Made by a program: the position numbers and the translations under genes. A DNA stretch of 64,000 nt. It comes from Sphagnum magellanicum (Eukaryota > Streptophyta > Sphagnopsida > Sphagnales > Sphagnaceae). The notes under the pieces are model-generated. The model was not told the origin of the DNA. It ran no database searches and saw only the letters and a list, made by a program, of their open reading frames with translations. The DNA lies in assembly GCA_021904315.1 (NCBI GenBank), contig CM038912.1:16393061-16457060 (forward strand). Direction: 5' to 3'. Shown here piece after piece: positions 48,101 through 58,966 of this stretch (position 1 is the stretch's first letter; the number at the start of each line of letters is the position of its first letter).

Positions 48101-51100
48101 GGAGGAGGACAATAGCAACTCTTCTCCCAAGGAAGAGTCACTAACAGGACAAGACTCATCAGAAGAAGCTGGGAATGGTGGTGATGGTGCTGCAGCACTG
48201 GAGCTTCTTGATCATGTAGAAGAAGAGGACAGGGACAGAGAGATTCCTGGAATAGATGATGGTGAAATGCAGGAGCTTTTAGATGTGATGGATGCACATG
48301 GTGAAGAGTGTGGCAAAGGTGATGAGAGGAGCAGGAATGTTGATTTCTTCTTGATACAGGAGGATGAGAATGAGAACAATGTTGCGAGAATAACTGGACA
48401 ACAGGACTCTATGCAATCACCTATTTCCATCCTGCAGGAAGAAACAACTAGTCGACAAGGTACAACTTGGGCTGAAGAAGAAGAAGAAGAAAATGATGAT
48501 GATGATGATAATGACGAGATGGACAAGAGGGAGAAGTCAACACACCACAAGAAGCTGGATGAGACTGCAATAAAGAACAGAGAGCATGCAGGTTTGGAAG
48601 AAGAAGAAGAAGAAAATGATGATGATGATGATGACGACGAGATGGACAAGAGGGAGAAGAGGGAGAAGTCAACACACCACAAGAGGCTGGATGAGACTAC
48701 AACAGAGAACAGAGAGCATGCAGGTTTGGAAGAAGTCCAGAAAGCAAAGCAAGAAGCGAAGAGAAGTATCATACTAAATTCAGATGATGAGATTGATCTT
48801 GTGGCAGGGGAGTTTCTCAACTTGTTGGAGAAGGAAGGAGAACTGTCTGCAGCAGCAGGTTTGATGAGTTCAGATAGTGAGGCAGATTCACCCCGGGCAC
48901 AGGTACTGAAGCAATTTGAGCAGGAGGCATTGATTGAGGGTCGCATTGGGTTGGGTTTCAACCTCGCAGAAGATTCCTTTGAACATGGCCACAACGGAAG
49001 TCTGCATAATAACAGAAATCTGAAAATGGGAGCTCCAGAAAATCATGCACATTCCATGAATAAGCCCTCCTCTCATGTTGGAGATCTCTCCCCATCAGGT
49101 CAAGCTCCTTGAAAATATTTCCTGGTTACAAGTTTCTCTTGTACTGAAATGCTTTCTTTCCACAGAGAAATTTTCTTCTCACAATGTTGTGGGTGTAATT
49201 GTGGATGATTGATAATCAGGATGGAGCAGTGAAGAAGACTTGGAACTGGTTGCTATAATGGAGGCGGCTGAACTTGAGCTCCAAAAGGCGATACAAATGA
49301 TGCGAAGCAAGACACGAGCTCGAGCATTGGAGGATGAGGAGACAGAGGCATTAATGAATGAATGGGGACTGAACACAAAGGTTTTTGAAGGCTCTCCTCC
49401 CCCTACTAGACCTTCCAAGCTTGACAACTACAATGATAACAGTGCTGCAGCAGCACTACTAGTTCCTCCTCTACTACCTATGTCACCACCACCTTCATTG
49501 GGAAGGGGCCTTGGTCCTGTGATTCCAGTGCATGGTGGTGGGTGTCTGAGGTCTATGAGCACTGTGCATTTTCCAGGAGGCTGTGATGAAGGGAGTGCGC
49601 GATTAGTCATGCAAGTCTCGAAACCGCTTGTTGTGTCGTCTGAGATGGGTTCAACTTCTTTGGACATACTGCGGCGTATGGCAACTGCTGGCATGGAAGG
49701 TATGGCTGTTCAAGCTATGATGACAATGCCCTTGGAGGATATCACAGGAATGACAGTCGATCGTATTTCAAGCCAGGGCCTTGCTGCTCTGGGAGGAAAC
49801 TCATACTGGCAAGGAAATCATAGGAACGGGTAATTTCTCTCAAATGTCTGCAGTTTCATCACTGTCAGATACGCTACTTTTGGAATATGTCTGAGCTTAA
49901 TGTTTTTCCTGTTGCCAACTGCAGATATCAAGCTTTAGGCCCTGGGGAAAGTGGCCAAGGGATTATTCTCGGGTCTGAAGCAGCTCCATATGGTGGCAGC
50001 AGAAATGCACTGGGGAATCAAGCTGGTTCAGGTCTTCATGCTTACCCTAGAGGTTCTGACAGGAAACCAAACCAGATGGCAAACTCATCATTCAATCCGT
50101 ACATGTCCCTTGAGGATCTTGCACCAAGTGCTATGGAGAAGATTGAAGCCTTAGCAATGGAAGGGCTGAAGATACAGTCTGAGATGACAGAAAATGATGC
50201 ACCCTATAGTGTAGATGCACTTTCATGGCAACAAGAAAGGGAAGCCATAAAAGGTGGTGGTGGTGGTGGCGGCTTCAAGGTCAAGCAAGGAGGTGAGGGA
50301 ATTGGAATGCTTGAGGGAGCTTCAGCTTTACACTTGTTGGAAGGAGGGCATTCAGCTGTAGGAACAGCCTCAGATATCTTCAACAATGACTTGATGTCAA
50401 CAGCAATTTCTTTAGATGAGTGGATGAGACTTGATGCAGGAATTGGTGATGAAGAGACGAGCAAGAGCTCATTGGCAACAGTGGCTGCTCATAATGCTCT
50501 CCACCAGAATATGATTGTCATGGAGAAGGATGAGAACTCAGCTAAAACTTGTAATCATAACAAAGGTGGTTTTCTAGGTATTAATACATTGACTCTTGCT
50601 ATGCTCATCCAGCTCCATGACCCCCTCAGAGACTATGAGCCAGTGGGTGCTCCGATGATGGCGTTAGTGCAGGCAGAGAGAGTCATGGTACCTTCTTCTC
50701 CACGTGCCAAACTTGGGAGGTGCATTTCAGAGAAGGGAAACAGTGAGGAAGATAAGCACAGCTCTGTCTCTCCAGCCCCACAGCAGCAGCAGCAGTTCAA
50801 GATTGTTGATATCACAGTGTCGGGCTTGAAGATTGATGACAACTCTACTACTACAACAGGGGGGGGGAGGGAAGTGGGTTGGGGGAACCAAAGGCAACAA
50901 CAATCAGGATCACGCTGGCTTGTTGCCAATGGAATGTCAAAATCCTTGAAACATCAAGTGCTCAAAACAAAGGCACCACCACCACCACCATCTCTTCCGG
51001 TGACTCCAGCAAAGTTCAAAGTGCAAAAGGGTGAGACTCTATGGAGCATCTCTTCGCTGATTCATGGCACAGGTGCAAAATGGCAGGAAGTTGCTGCCTT

Positions 51101-51161
51101 GAATCCTCACATAAGGAACCCAGATGTCATCTTTGCCAACACAACTATCAGGACACGATAG
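45109..51161 (+). CDS. PLASTID MOVEMENT IMPAIRED1-type protein (PMI1/PMIR), four exons, 1902 aa
   Basis: Exons 45109-47815, 47944-49098, 49220-49829 and 49925-51161 join with GT-AG introns (128, 121 and 95 bp) to an exact 1902-codon frame. ATG 45109 is the first in-frame ATG after the stop at 45034. Arabidopsis PMI1 acts in light-driven chloroplast movement through actin; PMIR1/2 act in nuclear movement. Shared features are LLKELEALSQALY near residue 19, KKGFWNWKPFRAIARI followed by an NT-C2 domain (about 484-655), MEHLNLDE (about 727), EFVVVDQGLE, EIDLVAGEFLNLLE, EEDLELVAIMEAAELELQKA at the exon 3 start, LGPVIPVHGGG, MQVSKPLVV, PLEDITGMT, SLEDLAPSAMEKIEALAMEG and LHDPLRDYEPVGAPMMAL. It is about twice the size of Arabidopsis PMI1, mainly through an N-terminal SP(Y/F)LG-repeat region and an acidic middle. 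Residues 1854-1902 look like a LysM motif. Reading on past the first donor would stop at 47835. Confidence 0.92.
45532..46035 (+). repeat. In-frame SP(Y/F)LG repeat array in exon 1 of the PMI1-type gene
   Basis: Roughly residues 142-309 contain about twelve SPYLG/SPFLG-like motifs, most preceded by EPP(S) and followed by R/SRD, for example RDPEPPSSPYRGG and RDQEPPASPYLGA. The units at about 45732-45870 are near-identical at DNA level (AGCAGAGATCCAGAGCCTCC), period about 45-48 bp. This explains much of the size increase over angiosperm PMI1. The region is probably disordered. Confidence 0.9.
48474..48729 (+). repeat. In-frame tandem duplication encoding an acidic/basic unit in exon 2
   Basis: About 41-44 codons are duplicated (about 48474-48596 and 48597-48729). 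Each copy reads EEEEEEN, D-run, EMDKREK, STHHK(K/R)LDET, NREHAGLEE. Copy 2 has an extra KRE step and fewer changes in the Asp run. High DNA identity shows a recent expansion in the variable middle of the PMI1-type protein. Confidence 0.9.
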
Positions 51162-52481
51162 AACCCACCCAATTCGTTTGCTTTCTGTAAACTTCTTGGT
51201 TTAAACATGATTCTTGTACAGATATATCTGAGAAGCTTTGGACATGCTGGGGGAAAAGTGTAGACTTTCTCTGTAAAGATGGACCATCACTGCTGTGACC
51301 TAGCATGTCACACACACTTAGTGTAATTTGTACCATGTCAAGTTCAGTTTCTCTCATGCAGTTGATTTGCATCTTCATGTCAAGATGATGAAGATGGTTG
51401 CTCTCTCTCTCTCTCTCTATGCCCCCTGTGACTGTGAGGCAGACAGTAGCGGATCTGCTACTGTTTTGGAGATTGTGCTCACATTTTTAGTGATGATTTG
51501 AGTGCGACTGCTGCTGCAGATGCTTTCTTCCTTGTATCTGTCTGAACCTTCTTCCTTGTATCTATCTGAACCTTCTTCCTCTTATCTATCTGAACTTCTC
51601 CTAAATCATGGAACAATTCTGGATCTGCACTGGGATTTGGATTGTCATGCTGCTTGATAAACTGGACACTGTTTGTAGAAGCTTTTTTCTGCTCAGGTAC
51701 TTTACATTTGCTGGCTCAAGAGAGAGTGATGAGCAGGTTTTCAGCTTATTGTTTCAATCTTTGGTGCGCTGCTTGATACCTGAGGAGACTCATGTTTGAG
51801 ATTTGTGCAGCAAGAAGGTGGATAGATTGATTGATGGCCAGCTCTATCTCCAGATGTCAGAGGAGGATGGCTTCTTACCTAATGTGCCTTCTTTTGCAGA
51901 AGCTCTGTACAAATCCATACTTCACTCTTGCATCTTGCTAAGACATTTATCATCAGCAGGCATCGCATCCTCCACGCAGAAATCCTGCTGTTCCTAGATC
52001 TGCCCTCGGTGTCTTCATCATTGTCGCACCCTGCCGTTCGTGAATCTGACCTCGGCGTCTTAACTGTCGAACTGTGCACTTACGGTTGTGATCATCCCCT
52101 TCAAGGGCCGGACTCCTTGTCGATTGTGATCGAAATGTCTGTTGTTAATAATCTCCTTCTCGTGCGTGTTCAGAGTGTTGTCGGTTTTGCAAGGAAGAGC
52201 TCGTTCCATGGCTTTCGTTGCGTAGTCTGTTGAGCCGGGCACAGTGTTGTTGTCACAAGCGCTCGTCTTCATTGTCGCTGCATTCCTTTCCTCGCTGCAT
52301 CCATCATTCTAGTTTACTGGAGCCAGTGCCGCAAGTTTTCTTCACATGCGCGCTCTCCATTGTCGTTGCATTCCTCTCCAAGTGGTCGCTTCCGTCGCTC
52401 CAGTTGTTTAGTAGAGCTAGTAGTGCCGCAAGTTTTCTTAAGCTGCCACAGGGGAAGCAAAGACCAAGAGCCTGTGTATGA
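51162..52481 (+). other. Spacer between the PMI1-type and CMP-KDO synthetase genes
   Basis: The interval holds the 3' end of the upstream gene and the promoter and leader of the downstream one. A (CT)9 run is at 51401-51418. A 24-bp unit (TTCTTCCTTGTATCT(G/A)TCTGAACC) is repeated three times at 51525-51596. A 63-codon frame from ATG 51608 has no recognisable product. CpG content rises from about 51960, consistent with a promoter or leader. Confidence 0.5.
51525..51596. repeat. 24-bp tandem repeat x 3
   Basis: Units at 51525-51548, 51549-51572 and 51573-51596 differ by one to three bases. They lie about 900 bp upstream of the CMP-KDO synthetase start. Confidence 0.9.
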
Positions 52482-55319
52482 ATGGCGCCCAGCCTACTGC
52501 AAATCGCAGTCGCTGGAGGCGCAGCTGCCATCAGTCTCACAGCCGCTGCTTACTTCTACAGATGCTCGCTGTGCAGTGGAGGACGCAGGCGGGCGATCGG
52601 GATCATCCCCGCGCGTTTTCAATCGTCACGCTTCGAAGGCAAGCCCCTGGCTCACATTTTGGGCAAGCCGATGATCCAGGTTCTCTCCCCCTCTCCCTTT
52701 CTGCCTGCCACTCTTTCCCTCCCTGCCACGACGGCAGCATCAAGCAGATCTTCACGGCCACATTGCGACATCTCATACTGCACGTTGCACGTTGCTCTGC
52801 ATGTTACCCTCAGGGGTTCTCATTGCATGTTCTTATGGCTGCTGCTCATTTCCTTCTCTTACAGTACTACACAACGCTGAAGCTGATCTATGTGTCTGTA
52901 CTTTGCAGAGGACATGGGAGCAAGCCGTGCAGGCTACTGCTCTAGAAGCTGTAGGTATGTCTAAACCCTGAGTTTTAAGCCTCTTCTCTTGAGATTGTGG
53001 TGTTTGTTACAAACCCTGTTTGAATGAGTACATCGGCAAGAATGAATCAGATTTGGACTGTTGCACCGCCCCCCATTTTCCCACTCCTTTTAAATCCTAC
53101 TTCTTTGTCATCAAACTTGGGCCATATTCTCCTGCATGCTTTTTTGAGAGGATCATGGGTTTTGTGTTTTACCTTGGATCTCTGAAGTATGTGGTGAAAC
53201 ACACACCTTCATCTACAACTTCTTTACAAATCAGTGTAGGATGAGGAGGGTGGCAGATTGCCCTTTAAAGAAAACCTCAACACTTGTTGTGACATGTGCA
53301 ACTTGGGAATCATGCAGTGGTGGCAACAGATGATGAGAGAATTGCAGACTGTTGTCGTGGATTTGGTGCCACAGTTGTTATGACATCTCAGTCCTGTGAG
53401 AATGGTATATCCATCAATCCCAACTTTGCTGTGGTGATTCCTGTTTTGCTTGGAACTCTGCATGCCTTACTACTACTCTTCCCATTCATCTTGTTCGAGA
53501 CAAAGTGTCAGGGATTAGGGTAAAGATCATTGTCATGTGTACTATGATGTGTTTTAGATTGTGGTTAGTGGTGTGGGTATGAGATTCATTTCAAAGATTT
53601 CATTTGCAGGGACAGTGCGCTGCAGTGAGGCACTGGGGAAGCTAAAAACAAAATACAATATTGTGGTGAACATTCAAGGTGATGAGCCACTCATTGATCC
53701 TGCAATCATTGATGGTGTTGTCTTGGCATTGCAGGTACTTCCCATTCCTCATTCTATTTAAAACATAAGTCAGCAGGGCATGCTTAGCAATGTTGTCAAC
53801 AGTGAATAAAGGCCTAGGGACAGTCTAGTGTGTGAAACAGGAAGGTCACTATTTCATCATCTATCTTGTTTCAGTTTGTGCATAAACCTGTACTAGTTGT
53901 GCTGTGACCCTGATGTTCATGGAATCTTTATGCTGCTTTGTGACATGTAATCAGTTTTAATGTGTGAAAAAAACACTGGTGGGCAATTGAAGTATTCTGA
54001 TTGCAAGTTGCTTCATCTCCTGAGGAAAGCGTGTGAAATGTTGGAGCAGAGGGCTCCAGATGCTGTGTACAGTACAGCCGTCACAGCCCTGAAGCCAGAA
54101 GATGCACTGGATACAAATCGGGTAAAATGTGTCACCGATCAAAATGGTTACGCCATTTACTTCTCACGAGGTCTGGTTCCCCATAACAAGTAAGTCCTCA
54201 TAGATTATCACCCACATGGCAGTAGACATGTTTACTGTGTATCTCCTGTCTTTATCTAAACAAACTAAAGCTTCCATTTGTGCCTTTTTTTGTGAAATCT
54301 GATTCTTCCTCTTTCACAACACTCTAGATTCTGTGACCAGGAACCTACACAAAGTATTCTGGACTAAACCTTGATCCTGATGACCAGAAACTTAAACCAA
54401 AAAACTTGAGTTCTCCAGCTTCTTTCACATTGATGGGGTCACTCTGGTGCCAACTTTATGTCCTGTATCATTTGCTGCTCAGCAAGTCATCTCCTCTTGA
54501 CATTTCCAGTTACTATTCTTGTGGTGTGCAGGAAAGGGACGGTAAACACAAGGTTTCCCTATTTGTTGCACCTTGGCATACAAGTAGGTCATTTATGCTC
54601 ATGTGTCTGTATTTAGCTGCTTCCCTTGTTTTGATTGGTGTCTTCTCTGCTGAACATGAAGTTCAGCCTTGTGCTTTTCAAAGACATTAGGTTTGGATTT
54701 CTGGTTGAATTTTCACAAGAACTGTTACAAAGACAAAATTTGCACAGGACATAAGTGAAAATGAACTCTATGCATCTGTTATTCTTTGACCACCATGGAC
54801 CTTATACCATTTTGTCTGATTTAACAAGTTGTGGTTGCAGTGCTATGATGCCAAGTTTCTTGCAGTGTATGCAAACATGAAACCGACACCTTTACAGTTA
54901 CAGGAAGACCTTGAGCAGCTCAAAGTGCTTGAAAATGGATACAAAATGAAAGTATGTGATCTTCACTGTTTCCCTCCATGTTGCCAGCGTGCTCTTCTCT
55001 TGCATCAAGTCATGAACTCTTATTGATCTTGCCACCCTCAAGATGTGCAGATCATGTTCCAGCAAATCATCTATATGTAGCTGAATTTGTGTCCTCATCT
55101 TCTGCAAGGTAGTACAAATGTAGGGTCTCCATGACATTTAGGGGGAGATACTTGGTATTTCATGAAAGTTGTATGGAACTCCAAAAGTCCTCTTCAGCCT
55201 GAACTTGCAACTGTCAATTTGTGCAGGTGATCAAGGTGGATCATGATGCACATGGTGTAGACACACCTGAAGACCTTGCCAAAGTTGAAGCGCTGATGCA
55301 ATCTCATCATATCTTGTGA
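52482..55319 (+). CDS. KDSB: CMP-3-deoxy-D-manno-octulosonate cytidylyltransferase (CMP-KDO synthetase), eight exons, 283 aa
   Basis: The enzyme activates KDO with CTP to CMP-KDO for rhamnogalacturonan II of the cell wall; the Arabidopsis enzyme is membrane-anchored in mitochondria. Exons: 52482-52679, 52909-52954, 53318-53404, 53610-53734, 54050-54189, 54532-54583, 54841-54951 and 55227-55319. All introns are GT-AG, and phases match to give exactly 284 codons with stop. Visible motifs: an N-terminal hydrophobic anchor (residues about 5-26), GIIPARFQSSRFEGKPL (40-56), VVVATDDERIADCC (81-94), MTSQSCENGT (103-112), NIQGDEPLI (131-139, catalytic metal-binding Asp135), FPYLLHLGIQ, EDLEQLKVLENGYKMK and HGVDTPEDL near the C-terminus (Asp265 as second metal ligand). 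Length and order match the plant family. An in-frame TGA at 52479 just before the ATG fixes the start. AATAAA at 55336-55341 is a likely poly(A) signal. Confidence 0.95.
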
Positions 55320-55830
55320 CCATCTGAACACAGTCAATAAAATGCCCATCATGTAAGAACCATCAGATTAGATTCCAATAAGTGCCTGTGCCTACTTTTT
55401 TTCTTTTGTGCCTACTTTGTGTTACACATTGCAGAACACTAGAAAGAAGTGGCTAAACCCCCAGAAGCTGTGAAATATCTTCTCCTGGTCAAGAGAAATT
55501 CTGTGTTAATGGTCATCATTTTCTGCATTTCCAGTTTGCTAGAAAGACAAATTCCTTTTTGGAATTTCAGCTTTTGGAGTTTTCAGAATGATTTTGTTTA
55601 GAGTCTTGTAAGTGGGGAGCTTCTTGTAAGCCCACTGGTTCTTTGTCTGTTCCCTGCTGTCCTTTCCTTCAAAGTTCTGGTTTTCCCTTTCTGTTGGTCT
55701 GCTTTTTGTCTTGTCTTTGTGTTGTGGTCTGTTGCTAGCCAGAAGTATGGCTGAGTCTTCCCATTGCTTCCAGATTTGCTGCAGAAACTCGGTTCACAGG
55801 TTGGTGCTTTTCAGTGGCCTTTACCCACTG

Positions 55831-55945
55831 TAGGGAGTTGACGAAGTCAGTGGGGAATTTGTGGTAGTTAAGTCACTATCATACATACTACTGTTGATGG
55901 TCCCTGAACAAGTGTGAGACTGGCACTTTTGTTCATACTGCTGTG
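55831..55945 (+). repeat. Dispersed repeat, copy B (mate at 7627-7740)
   Basis: TAGGGAGTTGACGAAGTCA, TGTTGATGGTCCCTGAACAA and GGCACTTTTGTTCATACTGC match the copy at 7627-7740 in order and orientation. Confidence 0.75.
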
Positions 55946-56513
55946 TGTTTTTTGTTTGTTTTTGTCTTTCCTAGTTTGGAACTTTCTGTGGCTTCTTGAA
56001 GAAGTGTTAACCTTGCTGTAGGTTTTTTCTTCATCGTGAGAATGGAGATTTCTCTATTCTTATGAAAGATATTTCCAGTTTGCTAGAGAAGATTGCAATT
56101 TGGATATATGCTGATTTTGCTCTATCAGTTTTAATCCTGAAATTGCTCTGTGAGAAAGAAGAGAAAAAAGGTGCTGTTTAGTCAAAGGTTTTAACAGTCA
56201 GGTCATCTAAAGCCATTCTTGATGTTTTATGCAACAAACTGCTGTTGGAATAACTGCACTAGAGTTACTATCTACTTCAACAAGATGTTGGAAAAAGGTG
56301 CTGTTTAGTGGAGAGGTGCCAACACAGGGATCATCAAAAGCCTGTCTCAATAATCGACAAACATCTGTCAGAATAACTGCAACAGACTTACTACCTACCT
56401 CCATCAACAAGATATTACAACAGGGCTCACTCACAGTGGCATGTCAGCTTCACCTTTGCTGCACAATTCCTGGTAGTGAGAAATTTGGCAATCTTCACAA
56501 CTGATTTCAGATT

Positions 56514-56560
56514 TGGTGGTGGTGGTGGTAGTGGTTGTGGTGGTAGTGGTGGTGGTGGTG
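56514..56560. repeat. Imperfect (GGT)n microsatellite
   Basis: About 47 bases of GGT units with AGT and TGT interruptions. Confidence 0.9.
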
Positions 56561-56960
56561 CTTAATGACTTCCATTCGAAAAATTCAAAATAAAATTTAT
56601 TTACTTATTCTGCACTTGGTGTATAGTCTGTTCCTTGATACTAACAAAAACTCCATTGCACAAGAATGTGCAAACCACACATACACAGAGCTTTTTGGAA
56701 ATGTGTATTATGATGCTGCCAGGAAACATTCATTCAACTTTGCTGTGGAAAAACACTACTGCAAAATCCTCTTCGATTTTGAATCTGCTTCTGCAAAAAA
56801 ATTGAAGAATCCTCACCTCAAAAAACACACACTAAGAGAATAGCAACAACATGGAGAGACACATACGGAGCCAGAGTTGAGGGTGCAAAACAGTCGAGAG
56901 AAAAAGCACCTCGATTTACATTTCAAGACCTCAGTTCAAAGCGCACGGAATGCCTAAATC

Positions 56961-57172
56961 ACCACGTGAACTCTGTCCAATGCCGCGTGTCTCCCCGTCA
57001 TTGGGATGTGACTCATTTTCTGTCCACTCGTTTCTCCTCCTTGGCCCATTCACACGTCTTCGTATGTAGTGTGTGTTGGTTTGATGCTACCCACTGATAT
57101 TTTGACGCGTGGATTATTTTTTCTCGCGTCCTCAGTTAGCTGGGTCCCACTCACTCAGCTTCTGACGCGTGG
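56961..57172 (+). promoter_or_regulatory. Cluster of G-box and GACGCGTGG stress/ABA-type elements
   Basis: A G-box CACGTG lies at 56963-56968, CCGCGTGTC near 56983-56991, TGACTCA near 57010-57016, CACACGTCTT at 57051-57060, and two identical GACGCGTGG sites at 57104-57112 and 57164-57172, exactly 60 bp apart, with a CGCG site at 57125. G-box plus CGCGTG coupling elements are typical of ABA/stress-responsive plant promoters. The elements sit 1.4-1.6 kb upstream of the next ATG, in front of a long pyrimidine-rich leader-like region. Confidence 0.5.
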
Positions 57173-58549
57173 CAGAATATCGTGTTCTCATTGGGTGCGG
57201 TGGAGCGAGCGCGTATCCGACGCACTCCTTTCGCTGTTTTTCTTTTTTTCCCCCTTCTCTGTCGTGGTTGGCGTTGTCGTCACTCTTTTGCTACGAGTTA
57301 CACAAAACAGAAGAGAAAGCTTCCATTGTCACCTTCTTCGTCATATTGCGAGGAGTGCGGTGCACGGGTGAAGCTCGAGCACGTTCCATACTCCTCCTCT
57401 CCTCTTCCCGTTTTCGTTGATATCTTTCTCGTCCCTTCTCGTTCGCTCTATTGTACATACCACTCTCATCATCGTCTCTGTCCCACTTCCACTCGTTTTT
57501 TCTATCAGCTTCTCTGTCTCTGGCTCTTCTGTCTCTGTGTGTGTCTCTCTCTGTGTTCCATTTTTTTCCTTGTTTTCTCATTCACGTTAGATTTTTTTCC
57601 TTTTTTCTTTCTTTCTTCTCCCTTGCTTTGTCGCTTCGCTACTGAGAAGCTTCAATTTGCGTCGTCATACCAGTCGGCTCAAAGGACGGGCGGGAGGAAG
57701 TCCGGGACCGGTTCGTTGCAAATTGCGCGAGGCCCAGCAGTGTACATACTGGATTCATTCTGTTTTTTTCTCTTTCTTTCTTCTTGTTGTTGCCGATTTA
57801 TTTCGAGAGTATTATTTGCGTCGTCGGAAAGAGGGCCGTGTTACCACTGCGGAGGACGGACGACGGCTTAAGGAAGAAGAAGGGAAACCGTTCGGCGCCC
57901 ATTTTTTGTGAAATTCGACTTCACTGCTCAAGAGCATTTGTAGTTTGTTTGCTAGTTTTTCCTCCTTCCGTATCGTACATATTGTACATAGTCGCAACTT
58001 GGTGGAGCTTCTTTTCGTGGTTTCCAGACCGCACGCAAACTATGCAGATTCTTCTCCGGATTCTTTTTTAAACATCGTTTGAAAACTCAATTCTTATTCT
58101 TCCCCTCCTGGTAGGTTTTCATCATCGATCGTCCTGTCAATTTGGCAACATCAAATCGATAGATAGATGCTTGAGTAACATCGTTTGCTGCTGTTGCTGC
58201 TGTTTTCGATTGTTGTGCAAAAAAGCAGTCGTCTGTGTATACCGACGAAAACTTTCGCAATTGTAAGTACTGGGGATCTGCCTCCATTTGTACATACATA
58301 GATTTTGTCGTCTGCGAGTCTTTCGCAGTTTGTCGAGAAGAATCCTTATCGCAATTATCGCCATTCCGTTTGTCTCTCCAGGGATATACCTTTGAACAGT
58401 CTTTTCTTGTCATTCACGTGAGGTCCATATGGCTATTGCTGCCTGTCTACCCTGACATCGATAATGTACATGAAGCTCTTGTAATAATTTTTTTCTTCTC
58501 CCTCCTCGTTTTATCATCATCGCATGCAAAGATCAAAACGCAACAGAAA
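57173..58549 (+). other. Long pyrimidine-rich promoter/leader region of the small acidic-protein gene
   Basis: From about 57230 to 57650 the + strand is dominated by CT and T runs. The open frames here (57182-57871, 57657-57911) lack an in-frame ATG at their start and read low-complexity Phe/Ser/Leu, so I do not call them genes. The following DNA up to 58549 is CpG-containing and leader-like. It may contain an unrecognised 5' intron. Confidence 0.4.
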
Positions 58550-58966
58550 ATGGCGCTGAAGGAGACGCACTTCTTGCAAAGCACGAGAAAGGCATCGCCA
58601 GATCCGCCGCCTAGGAGAAGACGACGGCCCAAAGGATCAAGCAAGAAATGGAAGCATGAGAAGAGGATGGACTCTGAATTCGATCTTGTCATTGTGCCAT
58701 CGGATGGGATCTCCCTGTCGGGCTCCGATTCCGAGGATTCCGACTGGTCTGTAGGATGGTTCGAACCACATCACTCGGATTTCACACACAATGATCTCGA
58801 GGATAGTTTCGCTGTGCTCGTGCCCTGCTACGGCTCTCCCTCTCTGGATCTTAAAGAAGGTGAGCGAAGATCTACATCCTCATTGCCGTCGGAAGAACCG
58901 GCTAAGGCCATGTCCTGGGCAACTGTTCTTGCCAATCTTTCCAGGCAATCAAGCAGAGGTGCATAA
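58550..58966 (+). CDS. Small plant protein with SDWSVGW and FAVLVPCY motifs, function unknown
   Basis: 138 aa from the first in-frame ATG. Residues 21-38 form a strongly basic patch (RRRRRPKGSSKKWKHEKR) that could act as a nuclear localisation signal. Then come FDLVIVPSDG (44-53), an acidic Ser-rich stretch, SDWSVGWFEPH (64-74), and DSFAVLVPCYG (85-95). I know these two motifs from a family of small uncharacterised land-plant proteins; that statement is from memory. The angiosperm members I recall end in a different C-terminal motif, which is absent here. A good donor (AAG|GTGAGC near 58859) lies inside the frame, so a spliced isoform with a different C-terminus is possible, although I could not find a matching exon in the next 2 kb. 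Confidence 0.7.
   Translation: MALKETHFLQSTRKASPDPPPRRRRRPKGSSKKWKHEKRMDSEFDLVIVPSDGISLSGSDSEDSDWSVGWFEPHHSDFTHNDLEDSFAVLVPCYGSPSLDLKEGERRSTSSLPSEEPAKAMSWATVLANLSRQSSRGA

Larger units (their letters stand above)
55320..56950. other. Intergenic DNA, no gene recognised
   Basis: 3' flank of the CMP-KDO synthetase gene, then unassigned DNA with a dispersed repeat (55831-55945) and a GGT/GTG microsatellite (56514-56560). Two related segments, at about 56223-56330 and 56340-56420, both carry CAACAAACTGCTGTTGGAATAACTGCA-like text with ACTAC(C/T)ATCTACT, a small local duplication. The 92-aa frame at 56565-56843 has no known domain. Confidence 0.45.

Noticed and set aside
48212..48994. 260-codon minus-strand frame rich in Ser
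   Set aside because: Antisense shadow of the acidic GAA/GAT-rich exon 2.
52478..52945. 155-codon frame overlapping CMP-KDO synthetase exon 1
   Set aside because: It continues through the first intron and lacks motifs; the overlapping frame encodes the conserved enzyme.
57182..57871. 229-codon open frame before the SDWSVGW gene
   Set aside because: It has no in-frame ATG, reads low-complexity Phe/Ser/Leu from a pyrimidine tract, and fits a long leader or promoter.
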